Positions 45,094 to 53,701 of a stretch of DNA of 64,000 nt are shown here, piece by piece; positions within the stretch are counted from its first letter, which is position 1, and every line of letters begins with the position of its first letter. The notes under the pieces were generated by a model. That model was not told the origin of the DNA. It searched no databases and worked only from the letters and a program-made list of their open reading frames with translations. The stretch comes from Oscillibacter sp. (lineage in GTDB: Bacteria > Bacillota > Clostridia > Oscillospirales > Oscillospiraceae). Both the position numbers and the translations under genes were made by a program. The stretch covers positions 18,808 to 82,807 of the forward strand of contig JALCRR010000005.1 of the NCBI GenBank assembly GCA_022652815.1, given 5' to 3'.

Positions 45094-46392
45094 TTATCCG
45101 ATATGGGCTTCCAGCTCGTCGTTTTCGCCGGGAATTTCCACTGCGCGAATATCGGCACCTAAGGAACGGAGCTTGTCCACAATGTTTTCGTAGCCGCGCT
45201 CAATGTACTGCACGCAGCTGATTTCAGACTCTCCCTGGGCAGCCAGCGCCGCAATCACCAGCGCTGCACCGGCACGCAGGTCGCAGGCCTGAATGGGGGC
45301 ACCGGTCAGATGGTCTACACCCTCCACCACGGCGGTCTTGTCGTCCACCTGGATGGAAGCGCCCATGCGCTTGAGCTCGTCCACATAGCGGTAGCGGTTG
45401 TTCCAAACACTCTCTGTAACCAGAGAGGTGCCTTCCGCCAGCGTCAGAACGGTTGTAATCTGGGGCTGCATATCCGTGGGAAAACCGGGATAGGGAAGCG
45501 TTTTCACATTGGCCTTTTGCAGGTGTTCGGTGCGGCGGACGAGCAGGGTGTCCTCGTTTTCTTCAACTTCCACGCCCATCTCAACCAGCTTGGCGGTAAT
45601 ACAATCCATGTGCTTGGGAATGATATTTTTCACCAGAACCTGACCGCCGGTGGCGGCCACAGCGGCCATATACGTGCCCGCTTCGATTTGGTCGGGAATG
45701 ATGGCATAGCTCCCGCCGCGCAGTTGGGAAACGCCGGTGATCTTAATGGTATCCGTACCGGCGCCGCGAATGGAAGCACCCATGGAGTTGAGGAAGTTGG
45801 CCAGATCGACGATATGGGGCTCTTTTGCCGCATTCTCGGTCACGGTGTTTCCCTCTGCCAGAACCGCCGCCATCATAATATTCATGGTGGCGCCGACGGA
45901 AACCACGTCCAGATAGATGTTTGCACCCTTCAGATGGCCGGTTTCGGTGGAGGCATGGATGAATCCGCCCTCCACAACGACCTTGGCGCCCATGGCTGTG
46001 AAACCCTTGACGTGCTGATCAATGGGGCGGACACCAAAATTGCAGCCTCCCGGCATGGCAACGTCTGCCTGCCCAAAGCGGCCCAAAAGAGCGCCGATCA
46101 GATAGTAAGAGGCGCGAATTTTCCGTGCCAGCTCATATTCCGTGCGGGTGGAACGAATCTTGCTGCAATCAATTTCCACAGTGTGGGGATCAAGTGAACG
46201 AATCTGCGCGCCCAGGTTGTCCAAAATTTTCAGACACAGGGAGACGTCAGAAATCTGCGGAATGTTTTCAATTCGGCATACCCCGTCGACCAACAGGGCT
46301 GCGGGGATAATGGCTACGGCAGCGTTTTTCGCACCGCTGATTGTCACTTCCCCAAAAAGCGGCTTTCCGCCGCGAATCATATACTTTGTCAA
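45094..46392 (-). CDS. murA: UDP-N-acetylglucosamine 1-carboxyvinyltransferase
   Basis: 432 aa from TTG 46392, preceded by GAGAGGG; ATG at 46380 is the alternative and upstream ATGs lack an RBS. The active-site Cys is present in MPGGCNFGVRPIDQH (fosfomycin target), with GKPLFGEVTISGAKNA at the N-terminus. It adds enolpyruvate to UDP-GlcNAc, the first committed step of peptidoglycan synthesis. It lies inside the wal cluster, between walI and walJ. Confidence 0.93.
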   Translation of the reverse strand: MTKYMIRGGKPLFGEVTISGAKNAAVAIIPAALLVDGVCRIENIPQISDVSLCLKILDNLGAQIRSLDPHTVEIDCSKIRSTRTEYELARKIRASYYLIGALLGRFGQADVAMPGGCNFGVRPIDQHVKGFTAMGAKVVVEGGFIHASTETGHLKGANIYLDVVSVGATMNIMMAAVLAEGNTVTENAAKEPHIVDLANFLNSMGASIRGAGTDTIKITGVSQLRGGSYAIIPDQIEAGTYMAAVAATGGQVLVKNIIPKHMDCITAKLVEMGVEVEENEDTLLVRRTEHLQKANVKTLPYPGFPTDMQPQITTVLTLAEGTSLVTESVWNNRYRYVDELKRMGASIQVDDKTAVVEGVDHLTGAPIQACDLRAGAALVIAALAAQGESEISCVQYIERGYENIVDKLRSLGADIRAVEIPGENDELEAHIG

Positions 46393-46602
46393 TATTGGAC
46401 CCTCTCTCAAAAGGCTCATTTTTGTCAGCAACCGTGCTTTTCAAACTCAGTTTGCCCTGCGCAGGAAACTTCATACCTGCTTTTCGCAGACAAAAAAGAA
46501 ACTCACACATTTATAGACTAACATATCCCAATTAGAAAAGCAATCGCTTTCTGCAGGCAAAACGCATAAAAGAAATACTGGAAATCCTTGGTTTTTTGCC
46601 GG

Positions 46603-47421
46603 TCAACTGTGTGAAACTGCGCCGGTTAATGAGTTGACATAATAATCTGCCGTGTCGGTGACGATGCACCAGGCCGGACTCAAGCTCATAGGCGAGGCAG
46701 TGGTGCTTTGCAGCTCATAGCAGGGATAGATGTCCGTAATTTCAGAGACGACGGCGCCGCTTTCCAATCTTGCGTTCAAAAAGCGGGACAGCGCCGTAGC
46801 AGCGGTCATGGAGCCAGTCCCCGTTGTCTCGGCCCCGGTGTCCGGCAGATGTGTGCCACTGATAGAAATGAGAATGTCATTCTGCACCATAAATTCTACG
46901 GTGGCATTGGCCACGGGGTTGCCTTCAAAATACTGCACGGCAGTGGCAAAAATCCGGGCAGCATTGCCGGCGGATTCGCTGTTGGCATTTACGGAAAAAT
47001 CCTTGTACCCATTGCTGCGACAAAATTTGCGGCAAAAGTCCTCCACATCGCCGTCAGCCAGCTTGCCCGTAATGGTAAAAGTGCCGTCAGCACGGAAAAA
47101 AGCCTGCCCGGCTGCTGTGGAGCCGGTGGAGATCCCGCCGCCCTCGTCTGTGAGCGCAGCGTCCTTCCCCAATACAGAAATAGCCAGCGCTTCATCCACA
47201 GCGGAACTGCGCGCCAGCGTCTTTCCGATAGGCGGCATGCTGTTAGGCAGTGTGGTTTTCAGCTGAATGCTGTCCGAGCTGCAAAGCGCCGCCAGTTCAT
47301 CCAGTGTCCGGCTGCGGGCATGCGTCCGTTCCGCCTGCCGAATGGCAAGGGACGAGAGCAGAAACACGTTGACCAGCACCAAAATCAAAATAATCACATT
47401 TTTCAAACGAAAACGTTCCAT
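46603..47421 (-). CDS. walI: WalK regulator WalI/YycI-like
   Basis: 272 aa. A single N-terminal transmembrane helix (FRLKNVIILILVLVNVFLLSSL) precedes an extracellular domain, the YycI layout. In Bacillus YycH and YycI together restrain or tune WalK. Sequence similarity in the outer domain is weak; assignment rests on topology and gene order after walH. Confidence 0.8.
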   Translation of the reverse strand: MERFRLKNVIILILVLVNVFLLSSLAIRQAERTHARSRTLDELAALCSSDSIQLKTTLPNSMPPIGKTLARSSAVDEALAISVLGKDAALTDEGGGISTGSTAAGQAFFRADGTFTITGKLADGDVEDFCRKFCRSNGYKDFSVNANSESAGNAARIFATAVQYFEGNPVANATVEFMVQNDILISISGTHLPDTGAETTGTGSMTAATALSRFLNARLESGAVVSEITDIYPCYELQSTTASPMSLSPAWCIVTDTADYYVNSLTGAVSHS

Positions 47422-47447
47422 GCTGCGGCCCTTTCCAGAAGTGATTC

Positions 47448-48719
47448 TTATTCGGCAATCCAGCCGGCGCTGATGCTGCCGCCGCCATTGTCGGTATAGC
47501 AGATTTCCAAATCAGCTCCGTCATAGGCGGACGCAATGGCCATGGCTTGCGTCAGCGGGAGCAGCAGGGATTCCTCTTCTGTGGCGGAGTATCGACGTGG
47601 GAAAAAGCGCAGTGTTTTGACGTTTTTCCCGGATAAGACAACTTGAGCTGCGGGGCTGCCGTCACCGCGAAGAATCTTCGTGCCGCCAGACTGATAGGAA
47701 AAATTCAGTGTCCAGCTGTCTCCGCTGAGTGTCATACCGGAAAGGCACAAATTGGCCTCGCTGTTCTGGGTGTCTAGCATCCCGGAAAGCAACTGGTAGA
47801 CGCCGATCACCGACTCCCGGGCGGTTGGAACATCATCCCCGGAGGCAATCTGCACAGTGGAAGCGCTGCCGCCGCCTTGATAGACAATATCACCGTCGGC
47901 GCTCAGCCGCACGGTGCGATCACCGTCCAGAACGACCTCTGTGCTGCCGTCCGCGTAGCGGGAATTTGTGCGGGGGTTATAGCCCAGCGCAGAGAGAATG
48001 GCGGATTTGTCGTCCTCCGTGTGGGAGGATGCGGAGAGCACCGGATAAGAGGGCAGAGAATCGGTTTGCAGCAGCGAATAGGGATCCTGCACGGTATTTT
48101 CGTCCAGTTCATAGGCAAACGAGGCGTTGCCCAGCTGATAACTGTTGACAATCTGCGCAAGATCTTCCGCGGAGACATGCGTTGCGCAGCGGAAAAAATC
48201 CGTTCCCTGCGTGCTGTAAAGGATCACGTTGCCGGCTTCAGAAACCAGAGCCAGCCGCTGGGAAAGAACACTGGAGGAAAGGTCGGCACCCACAAAGCCG
48301 CCGATGACGGAAAGCGGCAGCGGCGTTTTGAAATCGAAGTAGAGGGAGGTGCCGGTCAGAGCAGCCCGAAATTCGCTTTCCGAACATTTTTCCGAACTGC
48401 CGGCGGAGCCCAGCGCCATGCGCAGAAGGGAACCGGGCTGGGTAAAGGACTCGTCCGTGGTGGACAGGCGCAAATTGCCGTAAAGGCCGTAGGCACCGGT
48501 GGCGGCAAGCTGTACCGGCGCGGAAATCTCCGTCAATTCTGTGGGAACACTGCTTTCCCATGTGGGTGCCTGCGCGGAAAAAAGATCCGTCAAGTAGCGG
48601 TTCCCGTTCTCACGGAAAAGGATCTGCGTCCGAATAAACATCAGCACAGCGGAGACGGACAACAGAACGATCAAAACGTTTTGAACCGTATTCTTGCGCT
48701 GGGGATCGGGGTGGTTCAT
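47448..48719 (-). CDS. walH: WalK regulator WalH/YycH-like
   Basis: 423 aa. A short cytoplasmic N-terminus, one membrane helix (VQNVLIVLLSVSAVLMFIRTQIL) and a large extracellular part of repeated beta-rich domains, as in YycH. Positioned directly between walK and walI. Confidence 0.8.
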   Translation of the reverse strand: MNHPDPQRKNTVQNVLIVLLSVSAVLMFIRTQILFRENGNRYLTDLFSAQAPTWESSVPTELTEISAPVQLAATGAYGLYGNLRLSTTDESFTQPGSLLRMALGSAGSSEKCSESEFRAALTGTSLYFDFKTPLPLSVIGGFVGADLSSSVLSQRLALVSEAGNVILYSTQGTDFFRCATHVSAEDLAQIVNSYQLGNASFAYELDENTVQDPYSLLQTDSLPSYPVLSASSHTEDDKSAILSALGYNPRTNSRYADGSTEVVLDGDRTVRLSADGDIVYQGGGSASTVQIASGDDVPTARESVIGVYQLLSGMLDTQNSEANLCLSGMTLSGDSWTLNFSYQSGGTKILRGDGSPAAQVVLSGKNVKTLRFFPRRYSATEEESLLLPLTQAMAIASAYDGADLEICYTDNGGGSISAGWIAE

Positions 48720-48746
48720 GCTGCCCCTCCTTCCTGCCGAAAAACG

Positions 48747-50534
48747 TTAATCTGCCGGATCTTGGTGAATGGGCAGTGTTAGGCGAATCGTTGTGCCGGG
48801 CGTGTGTTTGGGAACGATGCGGATGGTACCGTGGTGCCGATCCACAATTTCCTTGGCAATCGATAGCCCCAGCCCAGTGCCACCGTATTGACGGGAGCGG
48901 GCCTTGTCCACGCGATAGAAGCGGTCAAAGATGCGCTCCCGATCTTTCTCGGGAATGCCGATGCCGTCATCGGAAACTTCCATCCAGACTTTTTCCTCGG
49001 TGGTACCGGCGGTGACGCCGATATGGCCGCCATCGGGCGTATACTTGATGGCATTGCCGATAATGTTCATCATAACCTGTTCCAGACGGGACCGGTCACC
49101 GGTAATCAGCGGAAGATCGTCGGGTGCAATGCAGGTGAATTCCTGGCAGCGGCGCTTGCACTCCAGCGCATTTGCCCGGCTGACGCTTTCAATGGCATCC
49201 CGGAAGGGGAAGCGGCTGAGATTCATTTCCGCATTGCCGGCATCCAGACGGCTGAGCGTCAGCAGATCCTGCACGATGCTGGTCATACGGTCCGTTTCGG
49301 TCATAATAATGTCAAGGAAGCTGTCGGCAGTTTCCCGGGGAATGTCATCCCCTGCGTCCCGAAGTGTTTCGGCATAGCTGCGGACATTGGTCAAGGGGGT
49401 GCGCAGCTCGTGGGAGACATTGGCCACAAATTCCTTGCGGCGCTCCTCGTTGCGGTGCTGCTCCGTCACGTCATGGACGACGATCAGCACGCCACCGCTC
49501 TCCTGATCGGAGGAAAAGGGCGCGAGATACAGCTCCAGAGAGCGACCGTCGATTTGCAGCTCGCCCTCGGCATAGTTGGGGCGCTGCAAGGAGAGCATCT
49601 GGGAGAAGGGGTAGACGTCGGCAAACAGTTCGTCGTAGGTGCAGCCCTGTCCCAGTTCCCGCCCCAGCATGGTGGTGGCTGCGGGATTGGAGTGAATCAG
49701 CAGTCCGTCGTGATCAAAGGCCACCACGCCGTCCGTCATGTGGAGAAACAGCGTGTCCAGCTTGTTGCGCTCGTTTTCCACGGCGGCCAGAGTTTCCTGC
49801 AACACGCCCGCCATGTCGTTAAAGGTGCCGGTGAGCACGCCAATTTCGTCCGAAGATTCTACCGGAAGCTTACTTCCAAAGTCGCCTGCGGCAACCTTCT
49901 CCGCTCCGGCTGTCAGCTTTTCGATGGGGCCGACCATGGCCTTGGACAGCAGGAACGAGAGCAGCAGAGAAATCAGCAGGCCGATAATCAGCGCCTGCAC
50001 AATGATCATAAACAACCGGGAATTCAGATCCGATACCGTACCCTTGGAATCCAGAAAATAGATGATATAAAGAACGTCGGAATCGGCGGTTCCGTCTGTG
50101 ATGGGAATGGCGGCATCCATATAGTCTGCTGTAATGTCGCTCTCGTCACCCACGTTGCCGTTTTCAGCCGCCAGAAGATTGGCGGTGGATTCCAAAGACT
50201 GACCGCCCTCGTCGTCAGAGCCGGTGAGATAGGCACCGGAGGCGTCCAGAATGTAATAGTTCCGGGTGCGGTAGTCGATGCCCAGAGCACCGGCGTTGGC
50301 GTCCACCATTTTCTGAATCTGTGTCGCAGCGTCACTTTCCGGTGCGACCCGGCGCAAAGAGTTGAGAAATGTCGACTGGCTAAATACATCATTGATCTGT
50401 TCGTAAAACGTGTTGATGTAAAAGCTGGAGACACTGGTGGTCAAAAAGGCACCTACCACTGCCATCAGCGACGTGATGAGCAGCAGCAGAATCATGGTCA
50501 GTTTTATATGCAGACTGCGGAACAAATCCACCAA
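48747..50534 (-). CDS. walK: sensor histidine kinase WalK/VicK
   Basis: 595 aa. Two membrane helices flank an extracellular sensing loop; HAMP, PAS, HisKA (NVSHELRTPLTNVRSYAETLRD) and HATPase (NAIKYTPDGG, DDGIGIPEKD, GTGLGLSIAKEIVDRHHG) domains follow. It phosphorylates WalR in response to cell-wall state. The order nudix-walR-walK-walH-walI supports the call. Confidence 0.93.
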   Translation of the reverse strand: MVDLFRSLHIKLTMILLLLITSLMAVVGAFLTTSVSSFYINTFYEQINDVFSQSTFLNSLRRVAPESDAATQIQKMVDANAGALGIDYRTRNYYILDASGAYLTGSDDEGGQSLESTANLLAAENGNVGDESDITADYMDAAIPITDGTADSDVLYIIYFLDSKGTVSDLNSRLFMIIVQALIIGLLISLLLSFLLSKAMVGPIEKLTAGAEKVAAGDFGSKLPVESSDEIGVLTGTFNDMAGVLQETLAAVENERNKLDTLFLHMTDGVVAFDHDGLLIHSNPAATTMLGRELGQGCTYDELFADVYPFSQMLSLQRPNYAEGELQIDGRSLELYLAPFSSDQESGGVLIVVHDVTEQHRNEERRKEFVANVSHELRTPLTNVRSYAETLRDAGDDIPRETADSFLDIIMTETDRMTSIVQDLLTLSRLDAGNAEMNLSRFPFRDAIESVSRANALECKRRCQEFTCIAPDDLPLITGDRSRLEQVMMNIIGNAIKYTPDGGHIGVTAGTTEEKVWMEVSDDGIGIPEKDRERIFDRFYRVDKARSRQYGGTGLGLSIAKEIVDRHHGTIRIVPKHTPGTTIRLTLPIHQDPAD

Positions 50535-50584
50535 CTCCGTTTGACTTCCGGCCAGCGGAAGCCCAAATCATGGCCCGGCAAAGC

Positions 50585-51304
50585 TCAGGCCTGTGCAACA
50601 CTGAAATAGTAGCCGGCACCTCGCCGGGTCAGAATGTATATGGGGGAGGCGGGATCTGCCTCAATCTTTTCCCGCAGCCGCCGGACGGTTACATCCACCG
50701 CCCGTGCGTCGTCGCCCACGTAGCCGTAGTTCCACACCTGCTCCATGAGGTCGATGCGGGAATAGACCTTGTTGGGGTGACTTGCAAGAAAGGTCAGAAG
50801 CTCGTATTCCCGTTGCGTCAAGTCGATGGCTTTCCCGGCGCGGAACACCTGATGACTGTCCGTGTTGATGGACAGATCGTCGGCCACACGCATGGCGGAA
50901 GCCGCGGCAGTGGCCGCTGCGGGAGCGGCCATGGCTGTCCGGCGGATGTTGGCGCCCACGCGGGCAATCAGCTCCCGCATGGAAAAGGGTTTTGTGATAT
51001 AGTCGTCTGCGCCGATCTCCAGTCCCAGCACCTTGTCGGATTCCTCTTCCCGGGCCGTGAGGATGATGACCGGCACGTTGTTGCCCTGGGAGCGCAGCGT
51101 CTTGCAGACGTCAAATCCCAGCATCTTTGGTAGCATCACGTCCAACAAAATGAGATCCGGGTTCTCGCCGATGGCCTTGGCGAGGCCATCCTCGCCGTCG
51201 TAGGCCTCAACGGTTTCATACCCGGTCCGCTGCAGGTTAAAGCGCAAAATATCCACAATATTTTTCTCGTCCTCGACGATTAAAACTTTCTTTTTTGCCT
51301 CCAT
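50585..51304 (-). CDS. walR: response regulator WalR/VicR
   Basis: 239 aa, OmpR/PhoB family. Receiver domain with Asp55 (LILLDVMLPKMLGFDVCK) and DNA-binding winged helix (LTQREYELLTFLASHPNKVYSRIDLMEQVWNYGYVGDDARAVDVTVRRLREKIE). An unusual Ala-rich linker (MAAPAAATAAASAM, about 128-141) joins the two domains. WalR controls autolysins and other envelope genes and is often essential. Confidence 0.94.
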   Translation of the reverse strand: MEAKKKVLIVEDEKNIVDILRFNLQRTGYETVEAYDGEDGLAKAIGENPDLILLDVMLPKMLGFDVCKTLRSQGNNVPVIILTAREEESDKVLGLEIGADDYITKPFSMRELIARVGANIRRTAMAAPAAATAAASAMRVADDLSINTDSHQVFRAGKAIDLTQREYELLTFLASHPNKVYSRIDLMEQVWNYGYVGDDARAVDVTVRRLREKIEADPASPIYILTRRGAGYYFSVAQA

Positions 51305-51340
51305 GGGGAGACCTCCCTCTGGTAGATTTTGCCGAACTGT

Positions 51341-51892
51341 TTACAGATTCAGCAGAAGCTTTGCTTTCAAGACGGCGGCGATGGTTTTGGAATCTTCAAT
51401 TTCGCCGCTCATAATCCGATGCACCATCTCGTCAAAGGGAATGCGTTCCAAAATCAAAAACTCATCCTCGTCCGGCTGTGCGTCCTCCATATGCAGCCCA
51501 CGGGCCAAAAACAGGTACAGCACCTCCCCGTAACAGCCGGGGGCAGGGAGAATCCGTCCCATGGGGAGAAATTCATCGGGAACGGCGCCGGTTTCCTCTT
51601 TCAATTCGCGCAGGGCACCCGCTGCGGGATTTTCGCCCGGTTCCAGTTTCCCGGCGGGAATCTCCAGCAGCGTTTTGGAAAATACATAGCGGTACTGCGT
51701 CACGGTTAGGACGCGGTTTTCTTGATCCAGTGCAAGAATGGCAACGCCGGCAATGTGGTCCGCTACCTCCCGTTGGGAATGTTTCCCGTTGGGCAGTTCC
51801 ACCTCGTCCACATGGACGTGAAGAAAGCGCCCGTTAAATTTGTCCTCCCGGGACAACGTTCTTTCGGTCAGATCGGCTGGTTCGTTTGTCAT
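51341..51892 (-). CDS. nudF: ADP-ribose pyrophosphatase-like Nudix hydrolase (NudF)
   Basis: 183 aa from ATG 51892 (RBS GAGGTG). The Nudix box is in GKLEPGENPAAGALRELKEETGA, with QYRYVFSKTLLEIPAGKLE upstream as in ADP-ribose pyrophosphatases. It ends 36 bases before walR on the same strand with no terminator between, so it may share the wal transcript. Confidence 0.9.
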   Translation of the reverse strand: MTNEPADLTERTLSREDKFNGRFLHVHVDEVELPNGKHSQREVADHIAGVAILALDQENRVLTVTQYRYVFSKTLLEIPAGKLEPGENPAAGALRELKEETGAVPDEFLPMGRILPAPGCYGEVLYLFLARGLHMEDAQPDEDEFLILERIPFDEMVHRIMSGEIEDSKTIAAVLKAKLLLNL

Positions 51893-51970
51893 GTAAATCA
51901 CCTCAAAGCAGGTTTTCATAATTAACAAAATTATAACATACAGCACGGGAAAAGCCAATGTTTGTTTTCC

Positions 51971-51999
51971 TTGCAGACAGGGAAAAATCATGCTATACT
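51971..51999 (+). promoter_or_regulatory. sigma-A promoter of smpB
   Basis: TTGCAG (51971-51976), 17 bp, TATACT (51994-51999). The ATG at 51990 lies inside this promoter, so translation must begin downstream. Confidence 0.75.
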
Positions 52000-52022
52000 A
52001 TGAGAACTTTCCAGTGAAGGGA

Positions 52023-52493
52023 GTGACTTCCACGGAGAAGACCGGAATTAAGATCGCGGCTCAGAACCGCAAAGCATACCACGAATACTTCGTGGAGGAA
52101 AAATACGAGGCGGGCATTGAGCTGTCCGGCACGGAGGTCAAATCCATTCGCGCCGGCACACTGAACCTAAAGGACGCCTGGTGCTCCATCAAAAACGGAG
52201 AACTGCTTGTCAATCAGATGCACATTTCGCCCTATGACCACGGCAATATTTTTAACAGGGATCCCATGCGTGTGCGCAGACTGCTGATGCACAAATCCGA
52301 GATTCGCAAGATGCAGGCGTTGGTTCAGCAGCAGGGCTATGCCTTGATTCCACTCAGCGTGTATTTCAGAAACGCACGGGTTAAGCTTGAAATTGGCCTG
52401 TGCAAAGGCAAAAAGAACTATGATAAGCGGGAAACCGCTGCAAAACGGGACGCACAGCGGGAAATGGACCGCGCCCGGAAGGAACGCTATTAA
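52023..52493 (+). CDS. smpB: SsrA-binding protein SmpB
   Basis: 156 aa from GTG 52023. The conserved RNA-binding core ([61 protein letters not shown]) and a C-terminal basic tail ([22 protein letters not shown]) are intact. SmpB carries tmRNA to stalled ribosomes; tmRNA is encoded 0.8 kb downstream. The start is uncertain: GAAGGGAG (52016-52023) best positions an ACG at 52032, where the family usually has Met. Confidence 0.93.
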   Translation: MTSTEKTGIKIAAQNRKAYHEYFVEEKYEAGIELSGTEVKSIRAGTLNLKDAWCSIKNGELLVNQMHISPYDHGNIFNRDPMRVRRLLMHKSEIRKMQALVQQQGYALIPLSVYFRNARVKLEIGLCKGKKNYDKRETAAKRDAQREMDRARKERY

Positions 52494-52513
52494 AATCGGA
52501 AAGGATGATTTCC

Positions 52514-53053
52514 ATGTCTGAAGTAAAAAATCCCATTGCCACCATTGAAATGGAAAACGGTAAGGTCATGAAGGCCGAGCTGTACCCCGACAAGGCACCC
52601 AATACGGTTGCCAACTTTATTGCACTGGCCAATGCCAAGTTTTATGACGGCCTGATCTTCCATCGTTGCATTCCAGAATTCATGATTCAGGGCGGCTGCC
52701 CTCTGGGCACCGGCACTGGCGGTCCCGGATACTCCATCGGCGGTGAGTTTTCCTCCAACGGATTTAAGAGCAACGATCTGAAGCACACGCTGGGTGTGCT
52801 CTCCATGGCACGTGCCATGCATCCCGATTCCGCTGGCAGCCAGTTCTTTATCATGGTTGCACCTGCCCCTCACCTGGACGGCGATTATGCGGCGTTCGGC
52901 AAGGTCTTTGAGGGTGAGGACGAGGCTGTGCGGATTTCCGAACTTCCGGTGGACTGGAACGATAAGCCCAAGACCCCAGTTGTCATCAAGTCCATTCGGG
53001 TAGATACCCAGGGCGTGGATTATCCCGCACCCAAGAAAATGATGGAGCGGTAA
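52514..53053 (+). CDS. peptidyl-prolyl cis-trans isomerase, cyclophilin type
   Basis: 179 aa from ATG 52514. Cyclophilin motifs FHRCIPEFMIQGGCPLGTGTGGPGYSIGGEF and SMARAMHPDSAGSQFFIMVAPAPHLDGDYAAFG are intact, including the catalytic Arg (FHR) and the QFF segment. It lacks a signal peptide and works in the cytoplasm. It sits between smpB and ssrA. Confidence 0.93.
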   Translation: MSEVKNPIATIEMENGKVMKAELYPDKAPNTVANFIALANAKFYDGLIFHRCIPEFMIQGGCPLGTGTGGPGYSIGGEFSSNGFKSNDLKHTLGVLSMARAMHPDSAGSQFFIMVAPAPHLDGDYAAFGKVFEGEDEAVRISELPVDWNDKPKTPVVIKSIRVDTQGVDYPAPKKMMER

Positions 53054-53075
53054 TCATTTCCGTTAAAACGTCACA

Positions 53076-53258
53076 GAATTGTAACACACTCCCAAGGCGG
53101 AGTGTGTTACAATTCCATTCAGCAACGTATCCAGAACGTACCCAACGTACCTAATTGAAAGATAAACCAGCGTAGCGTTTATCTTTTGAAGAGGAGGCAC
53201 AACGGAGCAATGTGAGCTTTCGTCCACAGGCGGAAGCGAATGAAACACAGTTTGTGCC
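53076..53258 (+). other. hairpin-rich region upstream of ssrA
   Basis: Three perfect inverted repeats: 17-bp arms at 53076-53092 / 53099-53115 around CAAGGC; 10-bp arms (AAAGATAAAC / GTTTATCTTT) at 53158-53167 / 53177-53186; and GGCACAA (53196-53202) / TTGTGCC (53252-53258), the last enclosing an inner GCTTTCG / CGGAAGC pairing. None is followed by a clear T-run. May be a leader, a processing substrate or a mobile repeat. Confidence 0.55.
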
Positions 53259-53266
53259 GTCGATAT

Positions 53267-53630
53267 GGGGGTGTACCGGTTTCGACGGGGGTATAGAGGC
53301 AGGATTAGCGGGCGGATGCGCCTATCATCCTTAAAATTGGCAATTATAAATTAAGTAACAACACTAATACTGTTGCTGTCGCTGCTTAAGCAGTGACCGT
53401 CCGACCCGGAAGGACCGCGAGCCGGGAAGGGCGTCGTTTAGCGGTAAATGTGCGTACAGTAAGCTTTGCCTGTGCCATAAATGATGAAGCTCACCTAATC
53501 TGACGGCGTGACGGCTTGCCGGCAGTGACGGGAACAGGGAGGTAATGCCTCTCGGAATAACCGTCTGCGCCCGGAGAAGATTCTGTTAAAGTGCTTTCGG
53601 ACGGGGGTTCAACTCCCCCCACCTCCACCA
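53267..53630 (+). ncRNA. ssrA: transfer-messenger RNA (tmRNA)
   Basis: 364 nt. The 5' end GGGGGTGTACCGGTTTCGAC pairs with the 3' CACCTCC, followed by ACCA. The T-loop GGTTCAACTC is near the 3' end. The tag reading frame can be read as GNYKLSNNTNTVAVAA (53339-53386) followed by TAA at 53387-53389. With SmpB it rescues stalled ribosomes and tags proteins for degradation. The terminal VAVAA is a normal proteolysis signal. Confidence 0.95.
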
Positions 53631-53631
53631 A

Positions 53632-53667
53632 AAATTCCCCCACGGCTTCAATGGCTGTAGGGGAATT
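53632..53667 (+). terminator. terminator of ssrA
   Basis: Stem AAATTCCCC / GGGGAATTT with inner AC-GC / GC-GT pairing, followed by a T-rich run. Confidence 0.75.
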
Positions 53668-53678
53668 TCTATTTTATC

Positions 53679-53700
53679 ATAACCCACTGAATAACCCACT
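53679..53700. repeat. direct repeat ATAACCCACT
   Basis: Two copies, 53679-53688 and 53691-53700, 12 bases apart, between the ssrA terminator and the integrase remnant. Candidate arm-type integrase binding sites. Confidence 0.5.
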
Positions 53701-53701
53701 T

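Noticed and set aside
53063..53248. 61-aa minus-strand open frame upstream of ssrA
   Set aside because: It lies across the inverted repeats, has no clear RBS and its composition follows the hairpins. Treated as a shadow.
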